A stretch of 29,633 nt of DNA, taken from an uncultured Verrucomicrobiota bacterium. GTDB lineage: Bacteria; Verrucomicrobiota; Verrucomicrobiae; Opitutales; Opitutaceae. The DNA lies in assembly GCA_946482165.1 (NCBI GenBank), contig CAMLQS010000017.1, positions 1 through 29,633 on the forward strand, read 5' to 3'. Position 1 is the stretch's first letter; each line of letters begins with the position of its first letter. The notes under the pieces were generated by a model, which was not told the origin of the DNA, did not search any database, and saw only the letters and a list, made by a program, of their open reading frames with translations. Shown here one piece after another: positions 1-8,206 of this stretch. A program made the position numbers and the translations under genes.

Positions 1-19
1 TAGATCCCGCAGATGGATA

Positions 20-50
20 AACCGCTAAAATACGCTAAGGATCGCTAAAT
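20..50 (-). repeat. TTAGCG-phased element, left arm
   Basis: Read on the minus strand, this 31-bp segment contains TTAGCG three times, starting exactly 10 bp apart (CGCTAA at 23-28, 33-38 and 43-48 on the plus strand). It is the inverted partner of 140-170: 27 of 31 positions agree without gaps. Function unknown; protein binding on one face of the helix or a mobile repeat unit are both possible. Confidence 0.8.
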
Positions 51-139
51 GAAAGGCTAGGGCGTCTTGATCGCGGATTTCCTTTTTCACCCGGCGGGTG
101 AAGAGGCCATGGAGTTTCAGGTAACGGAGCGAAGGGTTG

Positions 140-170
140 ATTTAGCGGTGCTTAGCGAAATTTAGCGGTT
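140..170 (+). repeat. TTAGCG-phased element, right arm
   Basis: This 31-bp segment carries TTAGCG at 142-147, 152-157 and 162-167, an exact 10-bp period. It matches the reverse complement of 20-50 at 27 of 31 positions. The arms enclose about 90 bp with no gene. Its start, GATTTA-GCGG, also resembles the half-site of the operator-like palindromes at 8132 and 22234. Confidence 0.8.
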
Positions 171-370
171 CAAAACACTCCGTCTTTGTTCGTCGAACTG
201 CGGGATTTGGGCTCACTGTGGTCCGTTTTTACTTCCGGCACTTCAACGCGGATAATCGATCCGTGATCCCGTAAAGCGGCGGTGCAGACGCAAGAGCTTA
301 CCCTTGAAACCACTGATTCCAGATAAGCTTGGATAAATGATAGTTCGAATCGGATGGGACCCCACCCGCC

Positions 371-407
371 AGATGTGCGGAATTCACGTCTCGTCTATTC
401 CGCATCT
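371..407 (-). terminator. Hairpin downstream of LacI gene, possible terminator
   Basis: GCGGAAT (377-383) pairs with ATTCCGC (397-403), and AGATG/ATCT extends the stem across a short bulge. It lies about 60 bp beyond the stop of the leftward LacI gene. No T-run follows it in the leftward direction, so an intrinsic terminator is only a guess; the hairpin itself is visible. Confidence 0.35.
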
Positions 408-440
408 GTATAGATCCGTGCCAATCTGTGCGATCCGTGG
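404..440 (+). repeat. 10-bp-phased ATCYGTG array
   Basis: ATCTGTA (404), ATCCGTG (414), ATCTGTG (424) and ATCCGTG (433) follow one another at 10, 10 and 9 bp, and the array ends in GTGGTT. From memory, similar intergenic strings occur as dispersed repeats in Verrucomicrobia, Lentisphaerae and Planctomycetes; that was not checked here. The phase resembles the TTAGCG elements to the left. Confidence 0.65.
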
Positions 441-466
441 TTGGTTTACCCTGTGGTTTTTGGCGC

Positions 467-1486
467 CTAAAGTCCTGACACGGGAACTGGAGCGGCCTTG
501 CCCTGCTCCCATTGTGCCGGGAGCAGGTGGAGCGCGGGCGCGGGCGGGCGGCCTCGCTGCCGGTCGAAGTGGCCGCGGACCAGCAATTCCACCGCCCGGG
601 AACCGATTTCGGGCCAGCGCAAGTCCAGCCCCATCGACGCCACCGGACTCGCAAGCAGATCCAATGCGCAGACCGGCTCCGCTCCGTCGTGCGGAAGCTC
701 CTCGGCGGCAAGCAAAACATCGATCCCTTGCTCGCGCCTCCATTTGGCGAGGGCCGCCCCGGGAACGAGCAAGCTCTCCAGAATAAACGGAGCGGGAAGT
801 TCGTTGCCCCGCGGTGTAAAGTGACGTGTCGCCTCCCACGCGGCCAGCCAGCGGCGATTGACGGGGATCTCGCTTCCGCCGCGAAGCACGAGCCCGGGGC
901 GGATGCGGTTTTGCGCCGCGAGTCGGCGACGGGCCAGCGCAAGCGCCTGCCGATAGTCCGGGGCCACGGCGTCGACGTGTTCGGCCCCTTCCTCGGGCAC
1001 GTCGGCATGCACCGTCGGAATGTCCGCGCCGGCGAGCGCCGCACGCTGTTCGGGGCCGCAGCTGTCGCAAGGAAGCAGCAGCGCTCCGACCACGCCGCGC
1101 GCGCGAAGCACACCGGGCAATCGCGCCCAGCCGTCACCGCCCGTCGCGATGGGATCGAGCTTGAATCCAAGCGAAAGCGCGTGTCGCTCCGCCCCTTGGC
1201 GCAAAAGGATCTGTCGGCGCCGGGTTGCCGGCGAAAGGCTCGACTCCTCGTCCGGGACCACGAGCGCGATCGAGCCGCGAAACGCGGAAGAGCGGGATCG
1301 GCGCATATCGGCCATCAGCTCGCTCGCGACCGGGTCGAGCCGATATCCAAGGACGCCGGCCTCCTCGACCACGCGCTGGCGGGTCGACTCTTTCACGCGC
1401 GGGCTGCCGCGCAGCGCCTCCGAAACGGTGGCGCGGGAGAGATTCAGCCGGGCGGCCAGGCTGCGAATCGAGAGTGTTTCGGACAT
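467..1486 (-). CDS. LacI-family transcriptional regulator, left end of locus
   Basis: A 339-residue DNA-binding regulator. Residues about 5-60 form the LacI-type helix-turn-helix and hinge (LSIRSLAARLNLSRATVSEAL, then a GYRLDPVASELM-like hinge). The rest resembles a periplasmic-binding-protein-like sensor domain, though its sugar contacts cannot be read by eye. The ATG at 1486 places the helix-turn-helix at the very N-terminus, as usual for the family. It is the last gene of the leftward operon, 42 bp after the GH43 gene, and mirrors the LacI gene ending the rightward operon. It probably represses one or both operons until a xyloglucan-derived sugar binds; the ligand is inferred from neighbours only. 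The family call is firm. Confidence 0.9.
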   Translation of the reverse strand: MSETLSIRSLAARLNLSRATVSEALRGSPRVKESTRQRVVEEAGVLGYRLDPVASELMADMRRSRSSAFRGSIALVVPDEESSLSPATRRRQILLRQGAERHALSLGFKLDPIATGGDGWARLPGVLRARGVVGALLLPCDSCGPEQRAALAGADIPTVHADVPEEGAEHVDAVAPDYRQALALARRRLAAQNRIRPGLVLRGGSEIPVNRRWLAAWEATRHFTPRGNELPAPFILESLLVPGAALAKWRREQGIDVLLAAEELPHDGAEPVCALDLLASPVASMGLDLRWPEIGSRAVELLVRGHFDRQRGRPPAPALHLLPAQWEQGKAAPVPVSGL

Positions 1487-1528
1487 CGGAACGGGGGGCG
1501 GAGATCGGCGTTCCCTTCCAAGCGCCGA

Positions 1529-3070
1529 TCAGGCCGGCGGGAGCACGCGGAAGCGAAAATCGCGGAAGCGGACCGCGCCCTTGCCGCCGGCGTAGAGGGC
1601 GGGGCGCAGGCTGAGGAAGGCGCCGGCCACGTTGTGGTGGTAGCCGGAGACCTCGAACTGCATCCAATGGCGCTTCCAGTTTTCGCCATCCGGGCTGTGC
1701 CAGGTGGTCATGATGTTGCCGAGGTTGCGCAGGCGGAGGAAAAAACGCCGTCCGATCCGGGCCGGTTTGGAGAAGGCGGCGGTGTCGCCTTTGCCGTATT
1801 CAAGGAGGTTTGTTTCCGAGATTCCGAGGCCGGCGAAGAGCCGCTCGCTGTAGAAGAGCAGCAGACCGCCGGTGGCGCCGGCCTCGATCTCGATCTCCAC
1901 CTGCATCTCGTAATCGTGGTCGCCGGCGATGAAGGCGAGGACCGTGCCGTCCTTGGGGGTGGAGCCGCGGGCTTGGAGCAGCAGGGAGCCGTCCTCGACG
2001 CGCGCGATCTCGCCGGGGTCGCCAGGGGAGCGGAAGAGCGCCCACTGGACGCCGATCTTGTCGGCGGAAAAATCGTCGGAGAAGGAGAAGCCATGCGGCA
2101 CGGGCGCGCCGGCGGCGGGTTTGGGGAGGGGCGCGGCGATGTCGGCGCCGGAGGCTTTCACCCAGCCGTCTTCCGTCCACTCGACCGGCTCGAGGACGGT
2201 TTGGCGCCCGAGGTTGTAGTGGCCGTTCTCATACGCGTGGTAGACGAGATACCATTGTTTTTCGTCCGGTCCCGGGACCAGCGTCGCGTGTCCGCGCGAC
2301 CACCATTTCTCCTTCGGCGAAGCGGTGCGGACGACGGGGTTGTAGGGGGAGTTTTCCCAGGGTCCGTTCAAGTCGCGGGAGCGCGCCATGATGACCATGT
2401 GGCTGGTGGCGGGGCCGGCGGTGCCGCCCTCGGCGAGCACCATGTAGTAGTAGTCGCCGCGGCGCAGGATCTTGGGGCCTTCCTGGGCGAAGGTCTCGAC
2501 GTCCCATTCCTCGGGATACTGCCAGCCGTCGTAGACTTTTCTTTCGGGGCCGACGACGGAGAGGCCGTCGTCGCTAAGCGGCACCCGGTAGCCGGCGCTC
2601 ATGAAGAGGTGGCGTTTGCCGTTCTCGTCGACGGCGTGGCCGGGGTCGATGTTGCCGATCTTGAGGTCGACGGGGTCGCTCCAGGGGCCGCGCGGCGAGT
2701 CGGCGTGCACGACCATGTTGGTGAGGCGGTCGCCGTTTAGCGCGGGGAAGTAGATGTAGTAGCGTCCGGCGTGCTTGCAGAGGTCGGGGGCCCAGACCGA
2801 GCCGACGTATTGGCGGAGGGCGGGGCCGAGCGGGCGCCAGTTGACGAGGTCTTGCGAGTGCCAGACGAGGAGGCCGGGGGTGCTCTCGAAGGAGGAGTGA
2901 ACCATGTAGTAGTCGCGGCCTTCCTTGAGCACGGAGGGGTCGGGATAGTCGCCCGCGAGGACGGGGTTCAGAAAAGTGCCGCTGCCGAGATCGGCTTGGC
3001 GCCGGCCCGAAAGGGCGGGGGCGAAGCCGGCGGGCGCGGGGGCGGCAAAGGGCGAGGCCTGGCGGGACAT
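1529..3070 (-). CDS. GH43-family glycosidase (alpha-L-arabinofuranosidase/beta-xylosidase type) with C-terminal beta-sandwich
   Basis: A 513-residue inverting glycosidase of family GH43. The five-bladed propeller covers about residues 30-310. The three acidic residues of the family are visible: base D44 in DYPDPS, the pKa-modulating D142 in NIDPGH, and acid E197 in QEGPK. Residues about 325-513 look like a beta-sandwich module of the kind often following GH43 domains. No signal peptide is evident, so it should act in the cytoplasm on imported oligosaccharides. In a xyloglucan setting it most likely removes arabinofuranose side groups, but GH43 covers several activities and the substrate is inference. 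It lies 65 bp downstream of the ABC ATPase gene and 42 bp before the LacI gene, in one leftward transcription unit. Confidence 0.9.
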   Translation of the reverse strand: MSRQASPFAAPAPAGFAPALSGRRQADLGSGTFLNPVLAGDYPDPSVLKEGRDYYMVHSSFESTPGLLVWHSQDLVNWRPLGPALRQYVGSVWAPDLCKHAGRYYIYFPALNGDRLTNMVVHADSPRGPWSDPVDLKIGNIDPGHAVDENGKRHLFMSAGYRVPLSDDGLSVVGPERKVYDGWQYPEEWDVETFAQEGPKILRRGDYYYMVLAEGGTAGPATSHMVIMARSRDLNGPWENSPYNPVVRTASPKEKWWSRGHATLVPGPDEKQWYLVYHAYENGHYNLGRQTVLEPVEWTEDGWVKASGADIAAPLPKPAAGAPVPHGFSFSDDFSADKIGVQWALFRSPGDPGEIARVEDGSLLLQARGSTPKDGTVLAFIAGDHDYEMQVEIEIEAGATGGLLLFYSERLFAGLGISETNLLEYGKGDTAAFSKPARIGRRFFLRLRNLGNIMTTWHSPDGENWKRHWMQFEVSGYHHNVAGAFLSLRPALYAGGKGAVRFRDFRFRVLPPA

Positions 3071-3135
3071 GGCGGAGGGCGGGATCGAAGCGGAGAGACG
3101 GATGGCGCGGTGATCGAGGCGGATGGCGGGCGCGC

Positions 3136-4278
3136 TCAGCGGATCGCCTGCTCGGTGGCGGCGTCGAAGAGGTGGGCGGCTTCCATTTTGAAGGCGACGT
3201 GGATGGACTGGCCGGCGTCGAAGCGGTCGGTGGGGCCGACGCGCGCAATGAAGCTGGTGGCTCCGGCGTGCAGGTAGAGGTAGGTCTCGGCGCCCATGGG
3301 TTCGGAGACCTCGACCCTGGCCTCGACGGCGCGGCCTGGCTCGGAGGACGCGGCGCCGGGTCCGAGGTCGCGGATATCCTCGGGGCGGATTCCGAAAACG
3401 ACGTTCTTGCCGACGTGGCCGGCGCCGAGGGCGGAGAGGCGGGCGTCGAGCGCGAGGCGCAGGGGCGCGGACGTCTCGTTGCTCTCGACGAATTCAAGCA
3501 GGCCGCCGGGGGCCGGGCTTTTTTCCAGACGGCCCTTGAAGAAGTTCATCGGCGGGCTGCCGATGAAGCCGGCGACGAAGAGGTTGTCTGGGCGGTTGTA
3601 GAGCTCGAGGGGCGGCGCGACCTGCATGATCCGGCCGTCCTTCATCACGCAGATGCGGTCGCCCATGGTCATGGCCTCGACCTGGTCATGGGTGACGTAG
3701 ACCATGGTCGCGCCGAGCTTGGCGTGGAGCTTGGAGATCTCGGTGCGGGTGGAGACCCGCATCTTGGCGTCGAGGTTCGAGAGCGGCTCGTCGAAAAGAA
3801 AGACCTTGGGCTTTCGCACGATGGCGCGGCCGACGGCGACGCGCTGGCGCTGGCCGCCGGAGAGGGCCTTGGGCTTGCGCTCGAGGTAGGGATCGAGGCC
3901 GAGCATGGCGGAGGCCTCGCGCACGCGGCGGTCGATCTCGTCCTTAGGCAGCTTTCGCAGCTTCAGTCCGAAGGCCATGTTGTCGTAGACCGACATGTGC
4001 GGGTAGAGCGCGTAGTTTTGGAAAACCATGGCGATGTCGCGGTCCTTGGGGAGGACGTCGTTCACGACGCGGTCGTCGATGGCGATGGAGCCGCCGGAGA
4101 TTTCCTCGAGGCCGGCGATCATGCGCAGGGTGGTCGATTTGCCGCAGCCGGAGGGGCCGACGAGGACCATGAACTCGCGGTCCTTGATCGCGAGGTTGAT
4201 GCCGTGGACGACTTTGACGCCGGGGCCGTTCTTTTCGGAGTAAACCTTTTCGAGGTTCGTGATTGTGACGTTTGCCAT
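3136..4278 (-). CDS. ABC sugar importer ATPase (MsmK/UgpC/MalK type)
   Basis: A 380-residue nucleotide-binding subunit. Motifs in order: Walker [10 protein letters not shown] (41-49), Q-loop Q87, signature LSGGQRQR (139-146), Walker B VFLFDEP (159-165) and switch H197. Residues from about 240 onward form the TOBE/regulatory region typical of CUT1 sugar importers, and the length fits the family. The start is set at the ATG at 4278 ([13 protein letters not shown]), where family similarity begins; an in-frame start at 4383 would add a proline-rich tail with no family counterpart. Its probable partners are the two permeases at 8207-12446, which lack an ATPase in their own operon. Being encoded with GH1 and GH43 puts it in the same regulon. 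MsmK-type ATPases can serve several importers, so an exclusive pairing is inference. Confidence 0.93.
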   Translation of the reverse strand: MANVTITNLEKVYSEKNGPGVKVVHGINLAIKDREFMVLVGPSGCGKSTTLRMIAGLEEISGGSIAIDDRVVNDVLPKDRDIAMVFQNYALYPHMSVYDNMAFGLKLRKLPKDEIDRRVREASAMLGLDPYLERKPKALSGGQRQRVAVGRAIVRKPKVFLFDEPLSNLDAKMRVSTRTEISKLHAKLGATMVYVTHDQVEAMTMGDRICVMKDGRIMQVAPPLELYNRPDNLFVAGFIGSPPMNFFKGRLEKSPAPGGLLEFVESNETSAPLRLALDARLSALGAGHVGKNVVFGIRPEDIRDLGPGAASSEPGRAVEARVEVSEPMGAETYLYLHAGATSFIARVGPTDRFDAGQSIHVAFKMEAAHLFDAATEQAIR

Positions 4279-4296
4279 TGTGGCGAGGAAGCTGGC

Positions 4297-4322
4297 GGGG
4301 GTTGGGGACGTGGGATGGTGGG
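4297..4322 (+). other. G-quadruplex-type sequence in operon spacer
   Basis: Four runs of at least three G (4297-4301, 4304-4307, 4312-4314, 4320-4322) are separated by loops of 2, 4 and 5 nt. They lie in the spacer between the GH1 and ATPase genes, just upstream of the ATPase start, on the strand used as template. The mRNA would carry the C-rich complement. In DNA this rich in GC it may be chance. Confidence 0.4.
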
Positions 4323-4396
4323 CCTGTCGCGGGGGATCGTCGGACACCGGACGGTCCCATGCCAAGCGCGTGGGTCCGAGCAAAACGGGATGCGGT

Positions 4397-5755
4397 TCAG
4401 ACGATGCGGTTGGCGCGGATGATCTCCGAGTAGTAGTGGGCGGAGAGCTTGGGGGTGCGCTTTTGCGTCTTGTAGTCGACGTGGGTGAGGCCGAAGCGGC
4501 GCTTGTAGCCGTCCTCCCACTCGAAGTTGTCCATGAAGGACCAGTGGAAATAGCCTTTGACCGGGGCGCCGTCGACGATGCCGCGCTGGAGTTCGCGGAG
4601 ATAGGAGCGGGTGAATTCGCGGCGGTGCAGGTCGAGGACCTCGCCGCGGGCGTCGGGCGCGTCGTCGTCGTAGCCGCAGCCGTTTTCGGTGATGTAGACG
4701 GCCTTGTGGCCGTAGGCGGCGGCGGCGAGGCGCGGGCCCCAATAGAGGCACTGCGGGTGCCAGTGCAGCCATGCGCTGTCGGCGCGGGGATAGGTGGCGT
4801 TGAGCTTCATCTCCTCGGGCTGGCCGTCGCGGCCGGCGCGGACGAAGGTGCCGGCGTAGATGTTGAGACCGAGAAAGTCGGTGGGCAGGGAGATGAGATC
4901 GAAGTCGCCCTTGGCGACGCGGGGACGGTCGGCGCCGCAGCGGCGAAGGTAGGTGGCGGAGTAGCGGCCGGAGGCGATGGCGCCGAGGATGTGCTCGTTG
5001 CGCTGGCGGAACCAGGCGTGGGCGGCGGCGATGTCGTCGGCGGTCTCGAATAGGGGCGTGCAGATGTCGCTGTTGTCGGTGAGGCCGACGCGGGCGCCGC
5101 GGCCGCCGTGCTCGCGGACGGCGCGCACGCCGTGGCCGTGGGCGAGGATGGCGTGGTGGTAGGTCTGGTTGAGGACTTGCGGGGAGACGGGGCGCGCCGG
5201 GGCCTTGCCGGGTTTCCCCTGGCCGTAGGCGAGAAGGGTGAAGCAGCGGATTTCGTTCAGCGTTATCCAGTTTTTAACCTGTCCCGAGAAAGTGGATACG
5301 ATGGTGTCGGCGTAGCGGCCGAAAGCCTCGGGAGTGACGCGCTCGGTCCAGCCGCCGCGGTCTTCCAGCGCCTGGGGGAGATCCCAGTGGAACATCGTGA
5401 CCCACGGGGTGATGCCGTTCTCGCCCATGGCGTCGAAGAGGCGGCGGTAAAAATCGAGCCCCTTGCGGTTGAGCGGGCCGTCGCCCTGGGGGTAGATGCG
5501 CGGCCAGGCGAGGGAGAGGCGGTAGTTTTTGACGCCGAGCTCGCGCATGAGCGCGAAGTCTTTTTTGAAGAGCCGGTAGTGGTCGCAGGCGGGTTCGAGC
5601 GTGTCGCCGCCGTGGATGGCGCCGGGGCGTTTGGCGAGGCGGTCCCAGACGGACTCGCCTTTGCCGGCGGCGAAGGCGGCGCCTTCGATTTGGGGGGCGG
5701 CGGCGGCGACGCCCCAGACGAAGCGGGGAGGGAAGGAACGGGCGGATGCGGGCAT
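4397..5755 (-). CDS. GH1 beta-glucosidase
   Basis: A 452-residue retaining beta-glycosidase of family GH1, the usual family length. The acid/base is E168 in ITLNE and the nucleophile is E357 in ITENG. The N-terminal [14 protein letters not shown] and C-terminal [15 protein letters not shown] segments are family hallmarks lining the sugar subsite. There is no signal peptide, so the enzyme is cytoplasmic. The ATG at 5755 is chosen because family similarity begins a few residues later; the open frame continues upstream to 6631 but only as a shadow of the GH74 gene. It would hydrolyse the cello-oligosaccharide backbone left once xylose and galactose are removed. It lies 47 bp after GH74 and 118 bp before the ATPase gene. 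Family certain; glucosidase activity very likely. Confidence 0.94.
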   Translation of the reverse strand: MPASARSFPPRFVWGVAAAAPQIEGAAFAAGKGESVWDRLAKRPGAIHGGDTLEPACDHYRLFKKDFALMRELGVKNYRLSLAWPRIYPQGDGPLNRKGLDFYRRLFDAMGENGITPWVTMFHWDLPQALEDRGGWTERVTPEAFGRYADTIVSTFSGQVKNWITLNEIRCFTLLAYGQGKPGKAPARPVSPQVLNQTYHHAILAHGHGVRAVREHGGRGARVGLTDNSDICTPLFETADDIAAAHAWFRQRNEHILGAIASGRYSATYLRRCGADRPRVAKGDFDLISLPTDFLGLNIYAGTFVRAGRDGQPEEMKLNATYPRADSAWLHWHPQCLYWGPRLAAAAYGHKAVYITENGCGYDDDAPDARGEVLDLHRREFTRSYLRELQRGIVDGAPVKGYFHWSFMDNFEWEDGYKRRFGLTHVDYKTQKRTPKLSAHYYSEIIRANRIV

Positions 5756-5802
5756 GGCGGGAGAAGAAGGAGGAGGCGGGGAAGGAGGCGGGGCGCGCGG
5801 CG

Positions 5803-8028
5803 TTATTTGGCGGGTTCGCCGTAGAAGATGCCGCGTCCGCGGGTGCCGACATAGACGCGGCCGAAGACGCGGGGATCGGCGGCGAGGGCGCTGATGGAGT
5901 GGAACTGAAGGTTTTCGGGATTGAGCCGCGTCCAGGAGCGGGCGCCGTCGAGGCTGCGGAAGACGCCGCGCTCCCCGCCGCGGCGGCCGGCGACGTAGAT
6001 GGCGGGGATGCGGGAGCCGGGGGCGGCGTGGCCGAAGGCGATTTGGTGGCCCGCGACCTCCTCGGTGGCGCGTTCGAAGCCGTGGCCGTGGTTCGCGGAG
6101 CGGTGGAGTCCGGTGCGGTCGACGACCCAGACGTGGCCGGCGAGGCCGAAGACGCTGGCGAGGCGGCCTCCGCCGGGGCCGACCTGGGCGGTCTTGGCGA
6201 AGGTCAGGCCGCCGTCGGCGCTGGCGTAGACGCCGCCGTCGCGCGGGTCGTAGGCGTAGAAGGCGGACGGGTCGACGCGGTCGGCGACGGGGGAAAGCCG
6301 CTCGGGGAGGCCTTTGGCTTTTTGCCAGGTTTTGCCTTGGTCGCGGGTGAGCCAGGCGGCTTGGTTTTCCGGGAGCCAGAGGATGGTGTCGCCGTTGGCG
6401 GAAACGGCGAGATGGCCGTCTCCGGCGGATTCGACGGGGAGGGTGGGGAAGGCGGTCCAAGTGCGGCCATTGTCGGTGGAATAGGCGCCGCCTTTCCAGT
6501 AGGCGCGGGCGGCGATGTCGGGCGCGAGGCCGGCGACGTCGATGGAGGTGTTGCGTCCGCGGGATGGTTGGAAAAAGCCGGCCTCGGGGGAGGCGTCGAG
6601 GCGTTCGTGACGGAAGCCGTCGATGTCCCACATGGCGCTGAGGAGGGGGGCGCCGTCGGAGGGGCTGACGAGTTCGTTGATGACGGTTTCCTCGATGCCT
6701 TGGGCGCGAACGAGCCAGGAGGTGGGCTGGTCGCGGTCGACGGCGGTGAGATTGTCGGTGCCCCAGATGGTCATGCCGGTGCCGTAGAGGGCGCGGTCGG
6801 AATTGAAGGGATCGATCTCAAGGTCGCCGATCCAGTGGCCTAGGTCGGCCTTGGCTTTGCCCCAGCGGAGGAAGTGGACGCCGTTTTCGTCGAAGGAGGC
6901 GGCGGGGGTGATGCGTTTCCATGTGGCGCCGCCGTCGGTGCTGCGGAAGAGCTCGTCGTGCCGGGCCCAGCGGCAGAGGGTGCTGACGACGAGGGCGCCG
7001 GGTTTTTGGGCGTCGAGGCCGAGGCCGGCGTAGCCGAAGCGGTCGTCGGCGGCGGGCTTGAGCGGAGTGATGTCGATCCAGGTTTTGGCGGCGGGCTGGT
7101 GTTTCCAAACCGCGCCGTCGGACAGGCCGTTGGGGCCGGCGTCGTCGCCATAGGTGAGGTAGAGCCAGCCGTCGGGGCCGAACTTGGCTTGGTGGGGGCG
7201 CAGGCCGAGGGGTTGGCCGACGACGGGGGTCCAGGTGGCGCCGGCGTCGTCGCTGCGCCAGAGCGGAGCCGTGGGGCTGGAGACGACGGCGTAGATGACG
7301 CGGGAGGGGGCGGAGGGGGAATGTTTGCGGGCGAAGGGCTTGGCGTCGGTGGCCTTGCCTGCGGTGGGTCTGGCGGGGGTGGTTTTGGCCAGGGGGGGAA
7401 AGACGACGGCGACGATTCCGATGTCTTTTGTGTCGCCGGGGGTGGGGAAGCTGTCGACCCGTGCCCAGGTGGCGCCGTGGTCGGCGGAGCGCCAGAGGCC
7501 GTCTTTGCGGCTGCCAACGTAAAGGATGTTGGGCGAGGAGGGATCCACGGCGAGGCGTTCGCCATTGGAGCGGCCCAGGTCGTTGCCGCCGAACTTGAAG
7601 GGCATGGGCGTGACCTGCCAGGTGGCGCCTCGGTCGGTGCTGCGGAGGATGGAACCGTTGCCGGACCAGTCGTTGGTGTAGGAACCTGCGGCGAGATAGA
7701 CGCGGTTCGGGTCGGCGGGGTCGAGACCGATGCTTTCGATGCCGGTGAGGGTCCACTGGTCCTGATGGATCCAGTCGGTGATCGGTATCCATCGGCGGGA
7801 TACGGGATCCAGGCGATAGGCGCCGCCGACATCGGTGCGGACGTAGACAAGGTCTTTCGCGGAAGGGTGGGGGACGATGCCGGAGATGAAGCCGCCGCCG
7901 ATGATCTCCACGGAACGCCACGCGTAGGGCGCCGAAGCCGTCGCGGACGGCGGGGTTGAAGCCGATGATAAGCAGCTGTATATCAGGGAAATGGCTGATG
8001 CGGAGAGCAGGGCGATGCAGCGTGACAT
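5803..8028 (-). CDS. GH74 xyloglucanase, exported (copy A)
   Basis: A 741-residue secreted enzyme with the twin seven-bladed propeller pattern of GH74: BNR-like repeats (RSTDRGATW, RSADHGATW, RSDDAGATW) recur along the chain. Residues D66 in RTDVGGAYR and D468 in MWDIDGF sit where GH74 catalytic aspartates are expected; their roughly 400-residue spacing fits known family members, an assignment made from memory. The N-terminus has a hydrophobic signal sequence (about 4-20) ending near IYSC, which could be a weak lipobox. Residues about 214-243 form an Ala/Pro/Lys/Thr-rich insertion absent from copy B. It should cleave the xyloglucan backbone outside the cytoplasm. It is the first gene of the leftward operon, 178 bp from the divergent ABC operon. 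Endo versus exo (reducing-end) mode cannot be told from sequence reading. Confidence 0.9.
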   Translation of the reverse strand: MSRCIALLSASAISLIYSCLSSASTPPSATASAPYAWRSVEIIGGGFISGIVPHPSAKDLVYVRTDVGGAYRLDPVSRRWIPITDWIHQDQWTLTGIESIGLDPADPNRVYLAAGSYTNDWSGNGSILRSTDRGATWQVTPMPFKFGGNDLGRSNGERLAVDPSSPNILYVGSRKDGLWRSADHGATWARVDSFPTPGDTKDIGIVAVVFPPLAKTTPARPTAGKATDAKPFARKHSPSAPSRVIYAVVSSPTAPLWRSDDAGATWTPVVGQPLGLRPHQAKFGPDGWLYLTYGDDAGPNGLSDGAVWKHQPAAKTWIDITPLKPAADDRFGYAGLGLDAQKPGALVVSTLCRWARHDELFRSTDGGATWKRITPAASFDENGVHFLRWGKAKADLGHWIGDLEIDPFNSDRALYGTGMTIWGTDNLTAVDRDQPTSWLVRAQGIEETVINELVSPSDGAPLLSAMWDIDGFRHERLDASPEAGFFQPSRGRNTSIDVAGLAPDIAARAYWKGGAYSTDNGRTWTAFPTLPVESAGDGHLAVSANGDTILWLPENQAAWLTRDQGKTWQKAKGLPERLSPVADRVDPSAFYAYDPRDGGVYASADGGLTFAKTAQVGPGGGRLASVFGLAGHVWVVDRTGLHRSANHGHGFERATEEVAGHQIAFGHAAPGSRIPAIYVAGRRGGERGVFRSLDGARSWTRLNPENLQFHSISALAADPRVFGRVYVGTRGRGIFYGEPAK

Positions 8029-8206
8029 GCGCGGGCTTGGTCGATGGCGAAAGTGCGGGGATGAAGGGGGAGAAAAAAACCGCGCGAAGCTAAGAGAGGG
8101 CCTTTTTCTCCTTGCGGTGATCTCCCATGGGGATTTAGTGTTAAATCAATGACCGGGCTTTTGTCCTGTCAAGCCGCGTATTCCCTTTTACCCCTGTCTT
8201 CCGCCC
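8029..8206. promoter_or_regulatory. Divergent promoter region of the xyloglucan locus
   Basis: This 178-bp gap separates the first genes of the two operons, so both promoters should lie here. The main visible element is the palindrome at 8132-8147. I could not assign convincing -35/-10 boxes. A single control region would let one regulator switch both operons. Confidence 0.7.
8132..8147. promoter_or_regulatory. Operator-like palindrome GATTTA-GTGT-TAAATC
   Basis: Two perfect 6-bp inverted half-sites separated by 4 bp, in the only gap between the two operons. The size and symmetry suit a LacI-family operator, and two LacI genes end the two operons. The same half-sites with the same spacing recur at 22234-22249, with near-matches at 21903 and 22202. 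Binding is not shown. Confidence 0.6.

Larger units (their letters stand above)
1..466. other. Non-coding left flank with repeats
   Basis: No credible gene is visible here. Short open frames exist but lack recognisable protein features. The stretch holds an inverted pair of TTAGCG-rich elements (20-50 and 140-170), a hairpin (371-407) and a 10-bp-phased ATCYGTG array (404-440), described separately. It lies downstream of the leftward LacI gene, so it is the distal end of that operon. Confidence 0.6.

Noticed and set aside
20..170. CRISPR array
   Set aside because: The repeated words are 6-7 bp at 10-bp steps in inverted 31-bp arms; there are no regular repeats with unique spacers and no cas genes.
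512..2740. Long rightward open frame across the LacI and GH43 genes
   Set aside because: It spans two well-supported leftward genes and the spacer between them, and its translation is low-complexity Gly/Ala/Arg/Glu without any domain.
8029..8206. Specific -35/-10 promoter boxes in the divergent region
   Set aside because: Several weak matches exist on both strands but none stands out, so no promoter box was assigned.
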